Source: Sulfurihydrogenibium azorense Az-Fu1
GTDB taxonomy: Bacteria; Aquificota; Aquificia; Aquificales; Hydrogenothermaceae
NCBI RefSeq assembly: GCF_000021545.1
Contig: NC_012438.1
Location: 62,001-126,000, forward strand
Direction: 5' to 3'
DNA length: 64,000 nucleotides
Below are positions 34,291-43,643 of the stretch, piece by piece (position 1 is the stretch's first letter; every line of letters begins with the position of its first letter). A program made the translations under genes and the position numbers. Under the pieces are notes generated by a model. That model ran no database searches. It worked only from the letters and a program-made list of their open reading frames with translations, and was not told where the DNA came from.

Positions 34291-35307
34291 GTGAAGATAA
34301 CAGATTTTTTCTCTTTAGAAGATTTTAGTAAGACCATACCTTTTACTGCACTTGGGGCAAGGGTTTGTTATAACGATGGAGATTTACAGTCTTTGTTAAA
34401 CGACCCAAGGGTTGTAGATAAACAGACAAGGGCTAACTTTTTGTCAAAACTTGGAAACTATAAACACTTTTCTGTTTTCTCCCATTCTTTTGTATACAAA
34501 AAAGTCGGAGAGTTAAACGCTTTAAAGATAGCTGCAACAAAATTTAAATCTCACTACAACCCCAAATATCCAGATGTTATAGGAGTAAGTCTCAGACACT
34601 ACCTCGAGGAGCTGTTGGAAATAGACCCACAGCAGTATTTAAAAGCTTTTGAGAAGATAGCAGAGTTTGATGTACCTATAAACCCACTTGGAACTGTAGA
34701 AAATGTTTCTTTAATAGGTCTTATAACAGAGTATGACGGCTACGCCGTGTTTTTTATAGACAACGTAAGCAGAACTCTAACCCATCAGTTAGTCAGACAT
34801 ACAGCTCTAAACTTTTCTCAAAGAAGTCAAAGGTATGTAAGGGAAGAAGAAAATTACTGTATCATTCCCCCATCAGTAAAAGAGAACGATAAAACTGTAG
34901 ATTTAAAAACTGTAGAGAATATAAAAGACTTGTTTGACGAGATTTTAGACATAATAAAAAAATCTGTAGACAATACAAGTCAAACAGTAAAAGACAGTAT
35001 TGAGATTTTAGACAAAAGAGTAAACAATATAAGACTATCAAAAACTATGACTGCTCATGAAATGGCATTAGTTTATGATGAATTATCACAGCTTATATAC
35101 GACCTTTTTGTCCATTACTTTAAAATAAAAAGAGAAGATGCAAGATTTTTCCTACCAAACGGAAGAAGAACTACTATAGTGGTATCTGGAACGTTGAGCT
35201 GGATAAGAGACTTCATACAAAAAAGAAATACTCCCCACGCCCAGTGGGAGATAAGGAGTTTAGCATACAAGATGCAACAGCTTTTGGAAGAACAAGGTGC
35301 TTTCTAA
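34291..35307 (+). CDS. ThyX-type flavin-dependent thymidylate synthase, divergent and long
   Basis: 338 residues from GTG at 34291 (GGAG upstream), against about 220-250 for most ThyX. The signature at 169-182 is RHTALNFSQRSQRY, where the family has RHRxxSxNxxSxRY: the two ends are kept, but Arg3, Ser6 and Asn8 are changed. LSWIRDFIQKRNTPHAQWEIR at the C-terminus is a clear ThyX element. An insertion of about 85 residues separates FSVFSH from the signature. The reaction would be reductive methylation of dUMP, with activity not assured. Confidence 0.8.
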   Translation: MKITDFFSLEDFSKTIPFTALGARVCYNDGDLQSLLNDPRVVDKQTRANFLSKLGNYKHFSVFSHSFVYKKVGELNALKIAATKFKSHYNPKYPDVIGVSLRHYLEELLEIDPQQYLKAFEKIAEFDVPINPLGTVENVSLIGLITEYDGYAVFFIDNVSRTLTHQLVRHTALNFSQRSQRYVREEENYCIIPPSVKENDKTVDLKTVENIKDLFDEILDIIKKSVDNTSQTVKDSIEILDKRVNNIRLSKTMTAHEMALVYDELSQLIYDLFVHYFKIKREDARFFLPNGRRTTIVVSGTLSWIRDFIQKRNTPHAQWEIRSLAYKMQQLLEEQGAF

Positions 35308-36877
35308 AAAGTTAAAATTCTACAGTAGATTTAAAGAGATAACTCTACAACTTTCAAAACTTGGAATATACAACATTTACGAGTATTTTAAAGTTTTATT
35401 TGGTATAGAGGTTGACCCTTCTTTAAAACCTCAAAAGATACGCCAAACCCTTGAGTATTTAGGACCTTCCTTTATAAAACTTGGTCAGATACTCAGTATA
35501 AGACCAGATTTAATACCTCAGTCTGTGATAATTGAACTTATTAAACTTCAAGATAAAGTACAACCAATACCATTTGACCAAATAAAACCGATTATAGAAA
35601 ATGAGATTAACAAACCCTTAGAAGAAGTTTTCCAGTATATAGACCCAAATCCGATAGGGTCAGCTTCTATAGCACAGGTTTACTATGGTGTTTTAAAATC
35701 CGGAGAAAAAGTTGCTGTAAAGGTAAAAAGACCGGGTTTAGAAGATTTAATATCTCTTGATGCAGAGATATTTTTAAAAATAATCTCATTTTTAGAAAAA
35801 CACTCAAAAACAGTAAAAGACCTTGATTTAAAGTCTGTAATATACCAGTACAAATACACAACACTAAGGGAAGCTAACTTTGAGATAGAAGCATCTAACA
35901 TAAGAACTTTTAGAAAAAACTTTGAGAACTACAATAAGAATTTTTACATTCCTAAGTACTACCCACAGTACTCTACAAAAAACTTACTTGTTTTAGAGTT
36001 TATAGAAGGTTATAAACTATCTCAGTTAGACCAAATTAATATCTCTAGGAAACATTTAGCTGAAGTTATTACAGATGCTTACTACAAAATGGTGTTTAAA
36101 GATGGGTTTTACCACGCAGACCCTCATCCTGGAAACTTTATCATTAAATCTGATGGAACAGTTGTTTTACTTGATTACGGAATGGTTGGTAATATATCAG
36201 GAGAAAAAAGGAAGCTCCTTTACGAACATATATTTGCAGTGGTAAACAAAAACACAGAACTGGCTATGAACTTTTACGAAGGAATGGGAATGATAACTCC
36301 TAAAACAGATTTAGACAAACTTGAAAGTTTTGTAGAAACATTTATAGAAAAGTATTACAATAAGACCTTATCAAACATAAATCTAAAAGAGATGGTTTTA
36401 GAGATTATTGACCTCATGAGAGAATGTAATTTAAAACTGCCTACCTCTTTAGCATACCTTGGAAAATCAGCAATAGGTCTTGATGGAGTGATAAGAAACC
36501 TTGACCCATCCTTTAATCCAACTGAAAGACTATCCAAGTTTTTAACTAAGTCAGTAGTAGAGTATACAAGAGAAAAATTTAATGAAATATTAAAGATTTT
36601 TGACTTCTACTACAACTTAGCCTTTAAGTTAGATAGGATAATTAAACTTTTAAACATAGAAAGACTAACCCTTAGAATTCTGTTTAAAGATTTAGAGGAG
36701 CTACAGAACTTTTACAAAAGTCAAGTTTCAAAGATAGCATTATCTATAATTTTTGCGGCATTTTTAATATCTTCTGGTTTATTTTCAATGGCAGGAGATT
36801 TTAAGACTTCTAAGATTTTAATGTATCTGTCTTTCTTAACGTTTCTCTTTTTATTGTACAGATTAATCAGGTTTTAA
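35297..36877 (+). CDS. ABC1/AarF/UbiB family atypical kinase
   Basis: 526 residues from GTG at 35297, overlapping the ThyX gene by 11 bases. The KxGQ motif is KLGQILSIRPDLIP. VAVKVKRPG, the catalytic loop YHADPHPGNF and LLDYGMVG follow, and two C-terminal membrane helices lie at about 475-525. UbiB proteins are ATP-binding proteins needed for quinone synthesis or lipid movement at the membrane. With ubiD in the same window, a quinone pathway role is plausible. Confidence 0.92.
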   Translation: MLSKKLKFYSRFKEITLQLSKLGIYNIYEYFKVLFGIEVDPSLKPQKIRQTLEYLGPSFIKLGQILSIRPDLIPQSVIIELIKLQDKVQPIPFDQIKPIIENEINKPLEEVFQYIDPNPIGSASIAQVYYGVLKSGEKVAVKVKRPGLEDLISLDAEIFLKIISFLEKHSKTVKDLDLKSVIYQYKYTTLREANFEIEASNIRTFRKNFENYNKNFYIPKYYPQYSTKNLLVLEFIEGYKLSQLDQINISRKHLAEVITDAYYKMVFKDGFYHADPHPGNFIIKSDGTVVLLDYGMVGNISGEKRKLLYEHIFAVVNKNTELAMNFYEGMGMITPKTDLDKLESFVETFIEKYYNKTLSNINLKEMVLEIIDLMRECNLKLPTSLAYLGKSAIGLDGVIRNLDPSFNPTERLSKFLTKSVVEYTREKFNEILKIFDFYYNLAFKLDRIIKLLNIERLTLRILFKDLEELQNFYKSQVSKIALSIIFAAFLISSGLFSMAGDFKTSKILMYLSFLTFLFLLYRLIRF

Positions 36878-37419
36878 TAATCTAATCCTTTTTTGGCCTT
36901 TATGCCTTTTTGGTATGGGTGTTTAACTTCTTTCATCTCTGTTATTAAATCAGCTATATCTAACAACTCTTGTGGACAGTTTCTACCTGTAATTATAAAA
37001 TCTTTGTGGGGAAATTTTTTTAATAAATCTATTACATCTTCAACTTTTAAAAGTCTAAAATAAATGGCTATACAAACTTCATCAAGAACTATTAAATCGC
37101 TATTTTCTATGTTTTCTCTTACAAATTCAAGACCTTCGTAAGCAAGCTTTTTATCAATCTCTTCAAGAGGTTTTACTCCGTATTTGACTAAATCGGGATT
37201 TTTTTCAAGCATATCCTTTGGTAAATAAAACCCTTTTCTACCGAAGCTTTTTAGAGTAATGTTTTCTAATTTTCTTAAAATCTTTGTTTCTGAAGTGATA
37301 GTTTCATCTTTCATAAATTGGATAAAAAGAACTTTCTCACCATTTCCCAAAGCTCTTATGGCTGTGCCTATTGCTGCTGTAGTTTTTCCTTTACCGTTTC
37401 CTGTAAAAATGTATATCAT
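36874..37419 (-). CDS. cobO: cob(I)yrinic acid a,c-diamide adenosyltransferase
   Basis: 181 residues. P-loop GNGKGKTTAAIGTAIRALG, IQFMKD, and the C-terminal DLITEMKEVKHPYQKGIKAKKGLDY are typical of CobO/BtuR. It attaches the adenosyl group to cobalamin. The gene overlaps nrdJ by 4 bases, so the cofactor enzyme is made together with the adenosylcobalamin-dependent reductase that needs it. Its 3' end converges on the UbiB gene with a 4-base overlap. Confidence 0.95.
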   Translation of the reverse strand: MIYIFTGNGKGKTTAAIGTAIRALGNGEKVLFIQFMKDETITSETKILRKLENITLKSFGRKGFYLPKDMLEKNPDLVKYGVKPLEEIDKKLAYEGLEFVRENIENSDLIVLDEVCIAIYFRLLKVEDVIDLLKKFPHKDFIITGRNCPQELLDIADLITEMKEVKHPYQKGIKAKKGLDY

Positions 37420-39956
37420 AAGCTACACGCACTCCATCCACAGTTAGGACAGATTTTACAACCTTCTTTAACTATAAGAGGAGTTCCACATTGGGGACAT
37501 TTTTCAGATGCTGTTATATAATCTTCCTGAGTATAAAAAGAAGGTGTTATCTCTTTGTAGATAGTAGGACCTTTTACTTTTTCATCTTTTAAAGATGTCA
37601 TAACTTTTCTTTCTTCTTTTTGTTCTTGTGGTACTGTATAAACTCCAGCTATAGATTTTTCTCTATAAACTGTGAGACCTTTACATCCAAGTTCATGGGC
37701 TAAAAGGTAAGTTTCTTTCATCTCTTCTATACTAACATCTTCTGGAAAATTTATTGTCTTAGATACCGAAGAATCTACCCATTTTTGTATTGATGCTAAA
37801 GCTTTTACGTGGTCTTTTCCAGAAATATCTTTTGCTGTTTTAAAAACATTTTTGTACCTTTGAGGTATGTAAGGTATATTTTTTATACTTCCATTGTTTC
37901 TAACAACATCTTTTATTAGGTTATCATCAAATAAACCTTCTCTTTCCATAAATTTTTCAAAGACAGGATTTACGTAATAAAAAGAACCGATTGTAACTTT
38001 CTTCTCATAAACTAGGCTGTAAACAGGTTCTATACCAGCAGAACATCCTGCTATCATACTTATAGACCCTGTCGGTGCTATTACAGTAGTGTATGCATTT
38101 CTTAGTCCATGATTTTTTATATCCTGAGAAACCTTTTCCCAATCAAAATGCCAAGATTCTTTCTCGTAAAATCCTCTAAATGGTAAATTTCCATTTTTAT
38201 AAAAACTTTTGTTAAAGTATGGAAAAGAGCCTCTCTTTTTAGCTATTTCTATTGATTCTAATTTTGAGTAGTAGTTTATAAACTCCATTATCCTTTCCAT
38301 AAAGTCAAGGCCTTCTTTACTATCGTAAGGTAGTTCCAGCTCAAAAAGAGTATCAGCAAGTCCCATTACACCTAAACCTATCTTTCTTGTTTTTAGTGTT
38401 CTTTCTTCTATTTTTTTAAGAGGATACTTGTTTATATCTAAAATGTTATCTAAAAATCTCACAGCTAATCTTACCGTTTTTTCTAAATCTTCCCAGTTAA
38501 TCTTTACAACTCTCTTTTCTCCGTCGTACTCCTCCTCAACAAATGCCCATAGATTTATCGAACCTAAATCACAAGACTCGTTTGGATATAAGAGGACTTC
38601 TCCACAAGGGTTTGTAGATTCTATTTTTCCTAACGCTTTTAAAAAAGGATTGTATCTGTTTATGTTGTCATCAAAAAGTAGCCCTGGTTCTGCCGATTCC
38701 CAACCTTGATATACAATCAAATCAAAAAAATTTTTCGGGTTTATGTATTTTACTATTTGTTTGTTCCTTGGATTTATAAGAGGGTAAGGTTTATTTTCTT
38801 TGTAGTACTCCCAAAAATCCTCTTTTAAGAAAACAGATATGTTAAAGTTTGTAAGCTGTAAGTTGCCTTTTTTTGCAACTACAAATTTTTCTATATCTGG
38901 ATGATCACTGTTTAGAATACCCATATTTGCACCGCGTCTAACACCACCTTGTTTTATTACATCTGTCATTTTGTCAAAGAGAGTCATAAAAGCTATAGGT
39001 CCAGAGCTAACTCCATGTGTTGATCTTACAAAATCACCTTCAGGTCTTAATGTAGAAAAGTTATAACCGCATCCTCCTCCTGATTGGAATATTATAGCTG
39101 CGTTTTTTAAAGTTTCCATTATAGATAAAAGAGAGTCTTCCATACCTAAAACAAAGCAAGCCATACCCATTCCAAGAGGATTACCAAAATTGACAAGGGC
39201 TGGTGTGTTTGGCATAAATTTACGACTTACCATGAGGTTATAGTATTCATCTACCTCTTTTTCGTAATCTTTAAACTCATCCTTTGTTAACATATTAAGT
39301 ATTTCTGAAAAGTCTTTCTTCATTAATTTTTCTTTGTTCATTCTTTTATGAAGTCTTTCAAGGGCTTCTAAGTGGTATATGTTCAAAAAGTATTTTCCAA
39401 TCCTTGCTTTTCCAAGGTAGTCCTGTATTTTTATCTTACTTTCTTTTTGTAAGGAAGATTTTTTAGAAAATACTCTTTCATCGTATAAAAGAGAAGGTAA
39501 AGTTACATGGATTGCAACTCTTTGAAAAAGTTGTTTAGGGCTTTCAACAACTCTTCCCGACTCATCTTTGTTTAGATACCTTGAAACTAAGACTCTTAAA
39601 GCGTTAATATCAAAAGCTTTATCTACTTCATCTATATAATCTTTATTTAAAATTTGCATTTTTTCTTTTCTTATCTGAGCTCTTTTTTCTCTATAAAGAA
39701 TGTATGCTTTTGCTACTTTTGAAAGTCCTGCTTCTATTAATGTTTCTTCAACAATGTCTTGTACTTGTTCAACAGTTGGAATTTGATTAGAAGAGAGTTT
39801 ACTTTCCAGTTTTTCTACAACTTTCTTAGCTAAAGATTCTGACAAACTTTTATCTTTTTCTCCTACTGCTTGCATAGCTTTCCATATTGCATTTGCTATT
39901 TTTGAAATATCAAAATCTACAACTCTTCCGTCTCTTTTTATAATCTTTTCAATCAT
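37416..39956 (-). CDS. nrdJ: adenosylcobalamin-dependent ribonucleotide reductase
   Basis: 846 residues. An N-terminal ATP-cone (KIIKRDGRVVDFDISKI) precedes the catalytic barrel, which has GGGCGYNFS, NPCGEVLLYPNESCDLGSINL (active-site Cys, Asn-Pro and Glu region) and APTGSISMIAGCSAGIEP. The C-terminal tail has CPQCGTPL and CKICPNCGW, which shuttle electrons or bind zinc. It is class II, needing B12 but no oxygen, which suits microaerobic life. No intein or intron interrupts it. Confidence 0.96.
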   Translation of the reverse strand: MIEKIIKRDGRVVDFDISKIANAIWKAMQAVGEKDKSLSESLAKKVVEKLESKLSSNQIPTVEQVQDIVEETLIEAGLSKVAKAYILYREKRAQIRKEKMQILNKDYIDEVDKAFDINALRVLVSRYLNKDESGRVVESPKQLFQRVAIHVTLPSLLYDERVFSKKSSLQKESKIKIQDYLGKARIGKYFLNIYHLEALERLHKRMNKEKLMKKDFSEILNMLTKDEFKDYEKEVDEYYNLMVSRKFMPNTPALVNFGNPLGMGMACFVLGMEDSLLSIMETLKNAAIIFQSGGGCGYNFSTLRPEGDFVRSTHGVSSGPIAFMTLFDKMTDVIKQGGVRRGANMGILNSDHPDIEKFVVAKKGNLQLTNFNISVFLKEDFWEYYKENKPYPLINPRNKQIVKYINPKNFFDLIVYQGWESAEPGLLFDDNINRYNPFLKALGKIESTNPCGEVLLYPNESCDLGSINLWAFVEEEYDGEKRVVKINWEDLEKTVRLAVRFLDNILDINKYPLKKIEERTLKTRKIGLGVMGLADTLFELELPYDSKEGLDFMERIMEFINYYSKLESIEIAKKRGSFPYFNKSFYKNGNLPFRGFYEKESWHFDWEKVSQDIKNHGLRNAYTTVIAPTGSISMIAGCSAGIEPVYSLVYEKKVTIGSFYYVNPVFEKFMEREGLFDDNLIKDVVRNNGSIKNIPYIPQRYKNVFKTAKDISGKDHVKALASIQKWVDSSVSKTINFPEDVSIEEMKETYLLAHELGCKGLTVYREKSIAGVYTVPQEQKEERKVMTSLKDEKVKGPTIYKEITPSFYTQEDYITASEKCPQCGTPLIVKEGCKICPNCGWSACSL

Positions 39957-40040
39957 AAAACCACCCCTTTTAAAAGTATAAGTCTATTTTGTAAAGATTG
40001 CAATTATGATAAAAATCATTTTAATTTTGATTGTTTTATT

Positions 40041-40055
40041 TGAGAATAAATCTCA
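40041..40055. promoter_or_regulatory. Fur-like inverted repeat between nrdJ and the 56-residue gene
   Basis: TGAGAATAAATCTCA is a 15-base inverted repeat close to the 7-1-7 Fur-type pattern TGAGAATNATTCTCA. A second, shorter repeat, ATGATAAAAATCAT, lies at 40006-40019. Both are in the divergent region between nrdJ and the small gene at 40079, so either direction could be controlled. Confidence 0.45.
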
Positions 40056-40078
40056 ATTTATTTTGGGAGGTAGATGTT

Positions 40079-40249
40079 ATGGCAGTTAAAGATTTAATTA
40101 GTAAAATAGATTTGATAACAAAAGATTTTATAGTTGCTATAGAGTCGGTTGACTCTCAAAAGAGAGTTGAACTTTTTAAAACTTACTATGAAACCCTAAA
40201 GGTTTTAGAGGAACTACAGGTCAGCCATTATTCGAAGAAAAAAAATTAA
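40079..40249 (+). CDS. small helical protein of unknown function
   Basis: 56 residues from ATG 40079, chosen for GGGAGGTAGATGTT before it. MAVKDLISKIDLITKDFIVAIESVDSQKRVELFKTYYETLKVLEEL predicts two helices with a charged tail ending KKKN; there is no membrane helix or cysteine. Its upstream region carries the Fur-like repeat. It converges with the gene at 40246, overlapping by 4 bases. Confidence 0.6.
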   Translation: MAVKDLISKIDLITKDFIVAIESVDSQKRVELFKTYYETLKVLEELQVSHYSKKKN

Positions 40250-40806
40250 AATAGTATGTTGTAGTCTTTTTTTATAAGATACTTTCTCCTATAGTAAATA
40301 GCTTCTTTTAACTTTTTTCTATCTACAATTTTTAAGTTTTTTATATCTGAGATGGCTTTTTTTGTATAGAGTTTTTTCTCTTCTTCTGAAAGGTTTTGCC
40401 ATATTTTTTTATAAATCTCTTCTGAGATGTAAAACTTCCTTAAGTTTTTATCTAAAATGTTTAGTATTTCTTTATCAACTTTCAATCTAAACTTTCTTGT
40501 AATTATATCTAAATCATCTTCAGGGTGTTCGAGTGTTATAGAGTTTTCGTAGGCTTTAAGTGGTTGTTTTTCTTCACTTTGCTCTACTTCTTTTGCAATA
40601 GATACAAGTAAGGCTTGAGGTCTTTTTGATTTTTTTAAGGGATAGAGTTCTTTAAAGCGTTCTAAAAATAGCTTTACTTTTTCGTATCCATGCTCATTTA
40701 TTAATACTTCTAAAACTTGAGACTCTGATGCAGAAAGACTTAACGGGTCTTTACCTACAATACTTAAGTATATACTGACTATTTCATCAAACTTATCGTT
40801 TTCCAT
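40246..40806 (-). CDS. helical protein of unknown function
   Basis: 186 residues, no recognised family. It is rich in Lys and Glu and predicted mostly helical: an N-terminal domain (about 5-75, with GYEKVKLFLERFKELYPLKK) and a C-terminal basic domain (SEEIYKKIWQNLSEEEKKLYTKK and a run of basic residues to the end). The two-domain helical layout recalls replication or primosome proteins such as DnaD, but no motif is strong enough. It overlaps the aldolase gene by 28 bases. Confidence 0.65.
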   Translation of the reverse strand: MENDKFDEIVSIYLSIVGKDPLSLSASESQVLEVLINEHGYEKVKLFLERFKELYPLKKSKRPQALLVSIAKEVEQSEEKQPLKAYENSITLEHPEDDLDIITRKFRLKVDKEILNILDKNLRKFYISEEIYKKIWQNLSEEEKKLYTKKAISDIKNLKIVDRKKLKEAIYYRRKYLIKKDYNILF

Positions 40807-41351
40807 CTGTAAAAAATCTCCGCCGAGTTTTCCAAGGTTGATGTATATTTTAACGCTTCATTTAGACTTTTTCCAACTGCAAAACTGCCATGAGACCTAA
40901 CCACAGATACAACATAACCTTTTTTAAATATTTCTGCCAAACTTTCTGCCAGCTCCATCGATGCAGAGGGTTTACTAACTATACATGTAGGAACTTTTTT
41001 TATAAAGAGTTGTCCTTCTATGTCTATAGGCTCAAACTCATCTAAAAAATAAGCCAGTGTGGTAGCTGTTATTGGATGGGCGTGAACTATTGCTGATATT
41101 TCAGGATTTTTTTTGTAGATTTCTCTATGAACTATAAGCTCTATAGAAGCTTCTTTATCTTGTGGTGTTTCTTGAAAAATAGGTAGTTTTATTATATCTT
41201 CTTCTTTTAAAAAGCCTGCCATTCTTCCAGTTTTAGTTATGTAAATGTAATCTCCATCTCTTACACTTAAATTTCCACCATGAGATGAAACAAGTCTAAG
41301 TTGGTGTAAAACCATTCCTGTAAACTGCATCTGCTTTATAATCTCATTCAA
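40779..41351 (-). CDS. class II aldolase/adducin family protein
   Basis: 190 residues. Zinc ligands are visible as HAH in AIVHAHPITATTL and a third His in SHGSFAVGKSLNEAL, with the GNLSVRDGD substrate-phosphate loop. The family includes fuculose-phosphate aldolase and methylthioribulose-phosphate dehydratase. Specificity cannot be fixed. It overlaps lpxI by 4 bases, though a lipid A role is not expected. Confidence 0.87.
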   Translation of the reverse strand: MNEIIKQMQFTGMVLHQLRLVSSHGGNLSVRDGDYIYITKTGRMAGFLKEEDIIKLPIFQETPQDKEASIELIVHREIYKKNPEISAIVHAHPITATTLAYFLDEFEPIDIEGQLFIKKVPTCIVSKPSASMELAESLAEIFKKGYVVSVVRSHGSFAVGKSLNEALKYTSTLENSAEIFYRWKTISLMK

Positions 41352-42166
41352 AGTTTGACTCCTAAGACTGATATTTTATACTCTTTTGCTTTTTTTATAA
41401 ACTCATCTTTGTTTAATAGGTAAGTTTTTCCGGATTCTACAGCTAAAACTTTTGCTTTTGCTTTTTTCATACTTTCTAAGGTTTTAACACCTACAACAGG
41501 TACATCGTATCTCATATCTTGATTTTTACGTGCTGCTTTACACACAACAGTTCCTTCTCCACCTAACTCTCCACCTCTTAGTATACACTTATCTGTTCCT
41601 TCTACCCCTTCAACTGCTATCACAACACCGTCCTTTACAATAACAGTCTGTCCAATATCAAGGTCTGCAACTTCTTTTGCTATCTTCATTCCAAATACTA
41701 TATCTTTTTTTATATTCTCATCTTCTATGGGATTTACCAAAAATCCTTCCTCTACTAAAAGGGAAGATAAGAAAGGAGTAGGGTCTATAAACTCAAATCC
41801 TTCTTTTTCAAGTTCGTTTATTATGGAATGAAGAATTGATTTTGCTCTTTTGTCTTTTAGTGAAAATAAAAAATTCTTTGCCCTTTCATCAAACTTATGA
41901 AGGTGAAAAAGTATAGATTTATGTTCTATCTTCCCAAGCATTACTAAATTTTTAACTTTTTCTTTTTTTAGAGTGTCTATTATTTTTTGTGCTTCTGTGA
42001 AAGAAAACCAGTATGTTTTTCCATACTTTTCTAACTCTTTACTTGCAGAGGATTTTATGGCTATTATAGTTAAGTCTTGATTTTTTTCAAAAGCTGATTT
42101 TGCAAAGGTTAGTGGTAAGTCTCCCCAGCCTGCGATAAGTCCGATTTTATCACTCTTCATCTGCAA
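41348..42166 (-). CDS. lpxI: UDP-2,3-diacylglucosamine hydrolase, LpxI type
   Basis: 272 residues of the LpxI (DUF1009) family: KIGLIAGWGDLPLTFAKSA at the N-terminus, VMLGKIEHKSILF, VVAVEGVEGTDKCILRGGELG and ARKNQDMRYDVPVVGVKTLE. It cleaves UDP-diacylglucosamine to lipid X, replacing LpxH. It overlaps lpxA by 17 bases, as expected for a lipid A cluster. Confidence 0.93.
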   Translation of the reverse strand: MQMKSDKIGLIAGWGDLPLTFAKSAFEKNQDLTIIAIKSSASKELEKYGKTYWFSFTEAQKIIDTLKKEKVKNLVMLGKIEHKSILFHLHKFDERAKNFLFSLKDKRAKSILHSIINELEKEGFEFIDPTPFLSSLLVEEGFLVNPIEDENIKKDIVFGMKIAKEVADLDIGQTVIVKDGVVIAVEGVEGTDKCILRGGELGGEGTVVCKAARKNQDMRYDVPVVGVKTLESMKKAKAKVLAVESGKTYLLNKDEFIKKAKEYKISVLGVKL

Positions 42167-42965
42167 GTAGTAATTTTCTTTTTGATGCGTCTGGAGCTAT
42201 TCCTCTTTTTGTTGTTTTTACAAAGTTTAAAAGGTTTTCTACTTCTGGAGTTTTTGGAAGCTTTTCTTCTACTATCTTTATACCTTCTGTTATTGTGGGA
42301 GAGGTTCTAAACAAGATTCTATAGGCTTCTTTTATTATTTTAATCTGGTCTTGGGAAAATCCTCTTCTCTTTAGTCCAACTAAGTTAAGTCCGTAAAGTA
42401 GAGCATGATTTTTTGAGGCTCTTGTATAGGGTGGTATATCTTTATCTACTGCGGAAGCTCCACCAACCATTGCATAATCCCCAATTCTACAAAACTGGTG
42501 GATTGGAGTTAGTCCTCCTACAAAGACATAGTTTCCTATTTTAACATGTCCTGCCAGTGTTACACAGTTTGCTAAAATTGTATCGTGTCCTACTTTACAG
42601 TCGTGGGCAATGTGAACGTAAGCCATAAGATAACAGTTATCACCTATCTTTGTTATTCCATCATCAAAAGATGTTCCTCTGTGAACTGTACAGTACTCTC
42701 TTAAGACTGTGTTGTTCCCTATCTCTACGTAAGAGATTTCTCCTTTAAAGCCAAGGTGTTGAGGAATGTTTCCTATTACTGTACCTTCGTATATCTGACA
42801 GTTTGAACCTATTTTTGTGTAGTTTTTTATCTTTACTGATGAGTGAATAACTGTGTTATCCCCTATCTCAACTTCATCTTCAATAATAGAAAAAGGGCCA
42901 ACTTTAACGTTGACCCCTAATTTTGCTTTTTTACTTACTATTGCTGATGGATGTATCTCTACCAT
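42150..42965 (-). CDS. lpxA: UDP-N-acetylglucosamine O-acyltransferase
   Basis: 271 residues. A left-handed beta helix of hexapeptide repeats fills the first 190 residues; the catalytic His lies in AYVHIAHDCKVG, and HQFCRIGDYAMVGG follows. The C-terminal helical domain includes GLNLVGLKRRGFSQDQI. It performs the first step of lipid A synthesis. It lies 9 bases after trxA on the same strand. Confidence 0.96.
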   Translation of the reverse strand: MVEIHPSAIVSKKAKLGVNVKVGPFSIIEDEVEIGDNTVIHSSVKIKNYTKIGSNCQIYEGTVIGNIPQHLGFKGEISYVEIGNNTVLREYCTVHRGTSFDDGITKIGDNCYLMAYVHIAHDCKVGHDTILANCVTLAGHVKIGNYVFVGGLTPIHQFCRIGDYAMVGGASAVDKDIPPYTRASKNHALLYGLNLVGLKRRGFSQDQIKIIKEAYRILFRTSPTITEGIKIVEEKLPKTPEVENLLNFVKTTKRGIAPDASKRKLLLADEE

Positions 42966-42974
42966 AAAGCTCCT

Positions 42975-43292
42975 TTACGCTAAGAGGGCTTTTAAAACTT
43001 CTTTTGGTTGAACTCCTACTCTTGTATCAACAACTCTTCCGTTTTTGAATACCATTATTGTAGGTATTGCTCTTATTCCATACTTCATTGCAAGGTTTGG
43101 ATTTTCGTCTGTGTTTACTTTAACTACTTTTGCTCTTCCTTCCATTTCTTCTGCTATCTCTTCAACTATTGGTGCTATTAGTCTGCAAGGTCCACACCAA
43201 GGTGCCCAAAAGTCAACTAAAACTGGTACATCAGAATTCAAAACTTCTTGTTCGAAGTTTGATTCGTTAACTGATATTACTTTGCCTGCCAT
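42975..43292 (-). CDS. trxA: thioredoxin
   Basis: 105 residues with the active site [17 protein letters not shown], the cis-Pro at [13 protein letters not shown], and normal length. It is a cytoplasmic disulfide reductant. It follows the ArsR-family regulator by one base, so the two are co-expressed and the regulator may respond to thiol or sulfide status. Confidence 0.97.
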   Translation of the reverse strand: MAGKVISVNESNFEQEVLNSDVPVLVDFWAPWCGPCRLIAPIVEEIAEEMEGRAKVVKVNTDENPNLAMKYGIRAIPTIMVFKNGRVVDTRVGVQPKEVLKALLA

Positions 43293-43293
43293 A

Positions 43294-43608
43294 CTAATCC
43301 TCCTGTATTAAATTTTTGTATAAATCTAAAACTCTCTTGTCCTTAATATAATAACACACAATTGAACCTTCTCGCTTGTATCCTAAGATTCCTCTGTTTC
43401 TAAGTATTGAAAGGTGTTGAGATACGTTTGGTTGAGGAAGGTCAAGAGCTTCCCATATATGTTTTACACACTTTTTACCACTTGCAAGGTATCCTATTAT
43501 CTTTAATCTGGCTGGATGGGCTAAAGCTTTTAAAAGTTCGGCTGTATCTTCTAAAAACTGTTCATCTTGCCATTTTTCATTTTCTATAATGTCTTGGTCT
43601 TTAAGCAT
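43294..43608 (-). CDS. ArsR/SmtB family transcriptional regulator
   Basis: 104 residues with a winged helix: [17 protein letters not shown], the recognition helix [19 protein letters not shown] and the wing GSIVCYYI. Cysteines at CVKHIW and IVCYY are spaced about 36 apart, which could form a redox or persulfide switch as in some sulfide sensors; classic metal-site patterns are not complete. Tandem 11-base repeats lie just upstream of its start, suggesting autoregulation. It heads the regulator-trxA-lpxA-lpxI run. Confidence 0.87.
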   Translation of the reverse strand: MLKDQDIIENEKWQDEQFLEDTAELLKALAHPARLKIIGYLASGKKCVKHIWEALDLPQPNVSQHLSILRNRGILGYKREGSIVCYYIKDKRVLDLYKNLIQED

Positions 43609-43621
43609 GTTACACCTACTT

Positions 43622-43643
43622 ATTAAGGATATATTAAGGATAT
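43622..43643. promoter_or_regulatory. two tandem 11-bp direct repeats upstream of the ArsR gene
   Basis: ATTAAGGATAT occurs twice, back to back, 14 bases before the regulator's start codon. TATAAT-like boxes lie in the A+T-rich stretch at 43646-43665 on the minus strand. One helical turn between repeats fits a side-by-side operator for the adjacent regulator. Confidence 0.5.
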
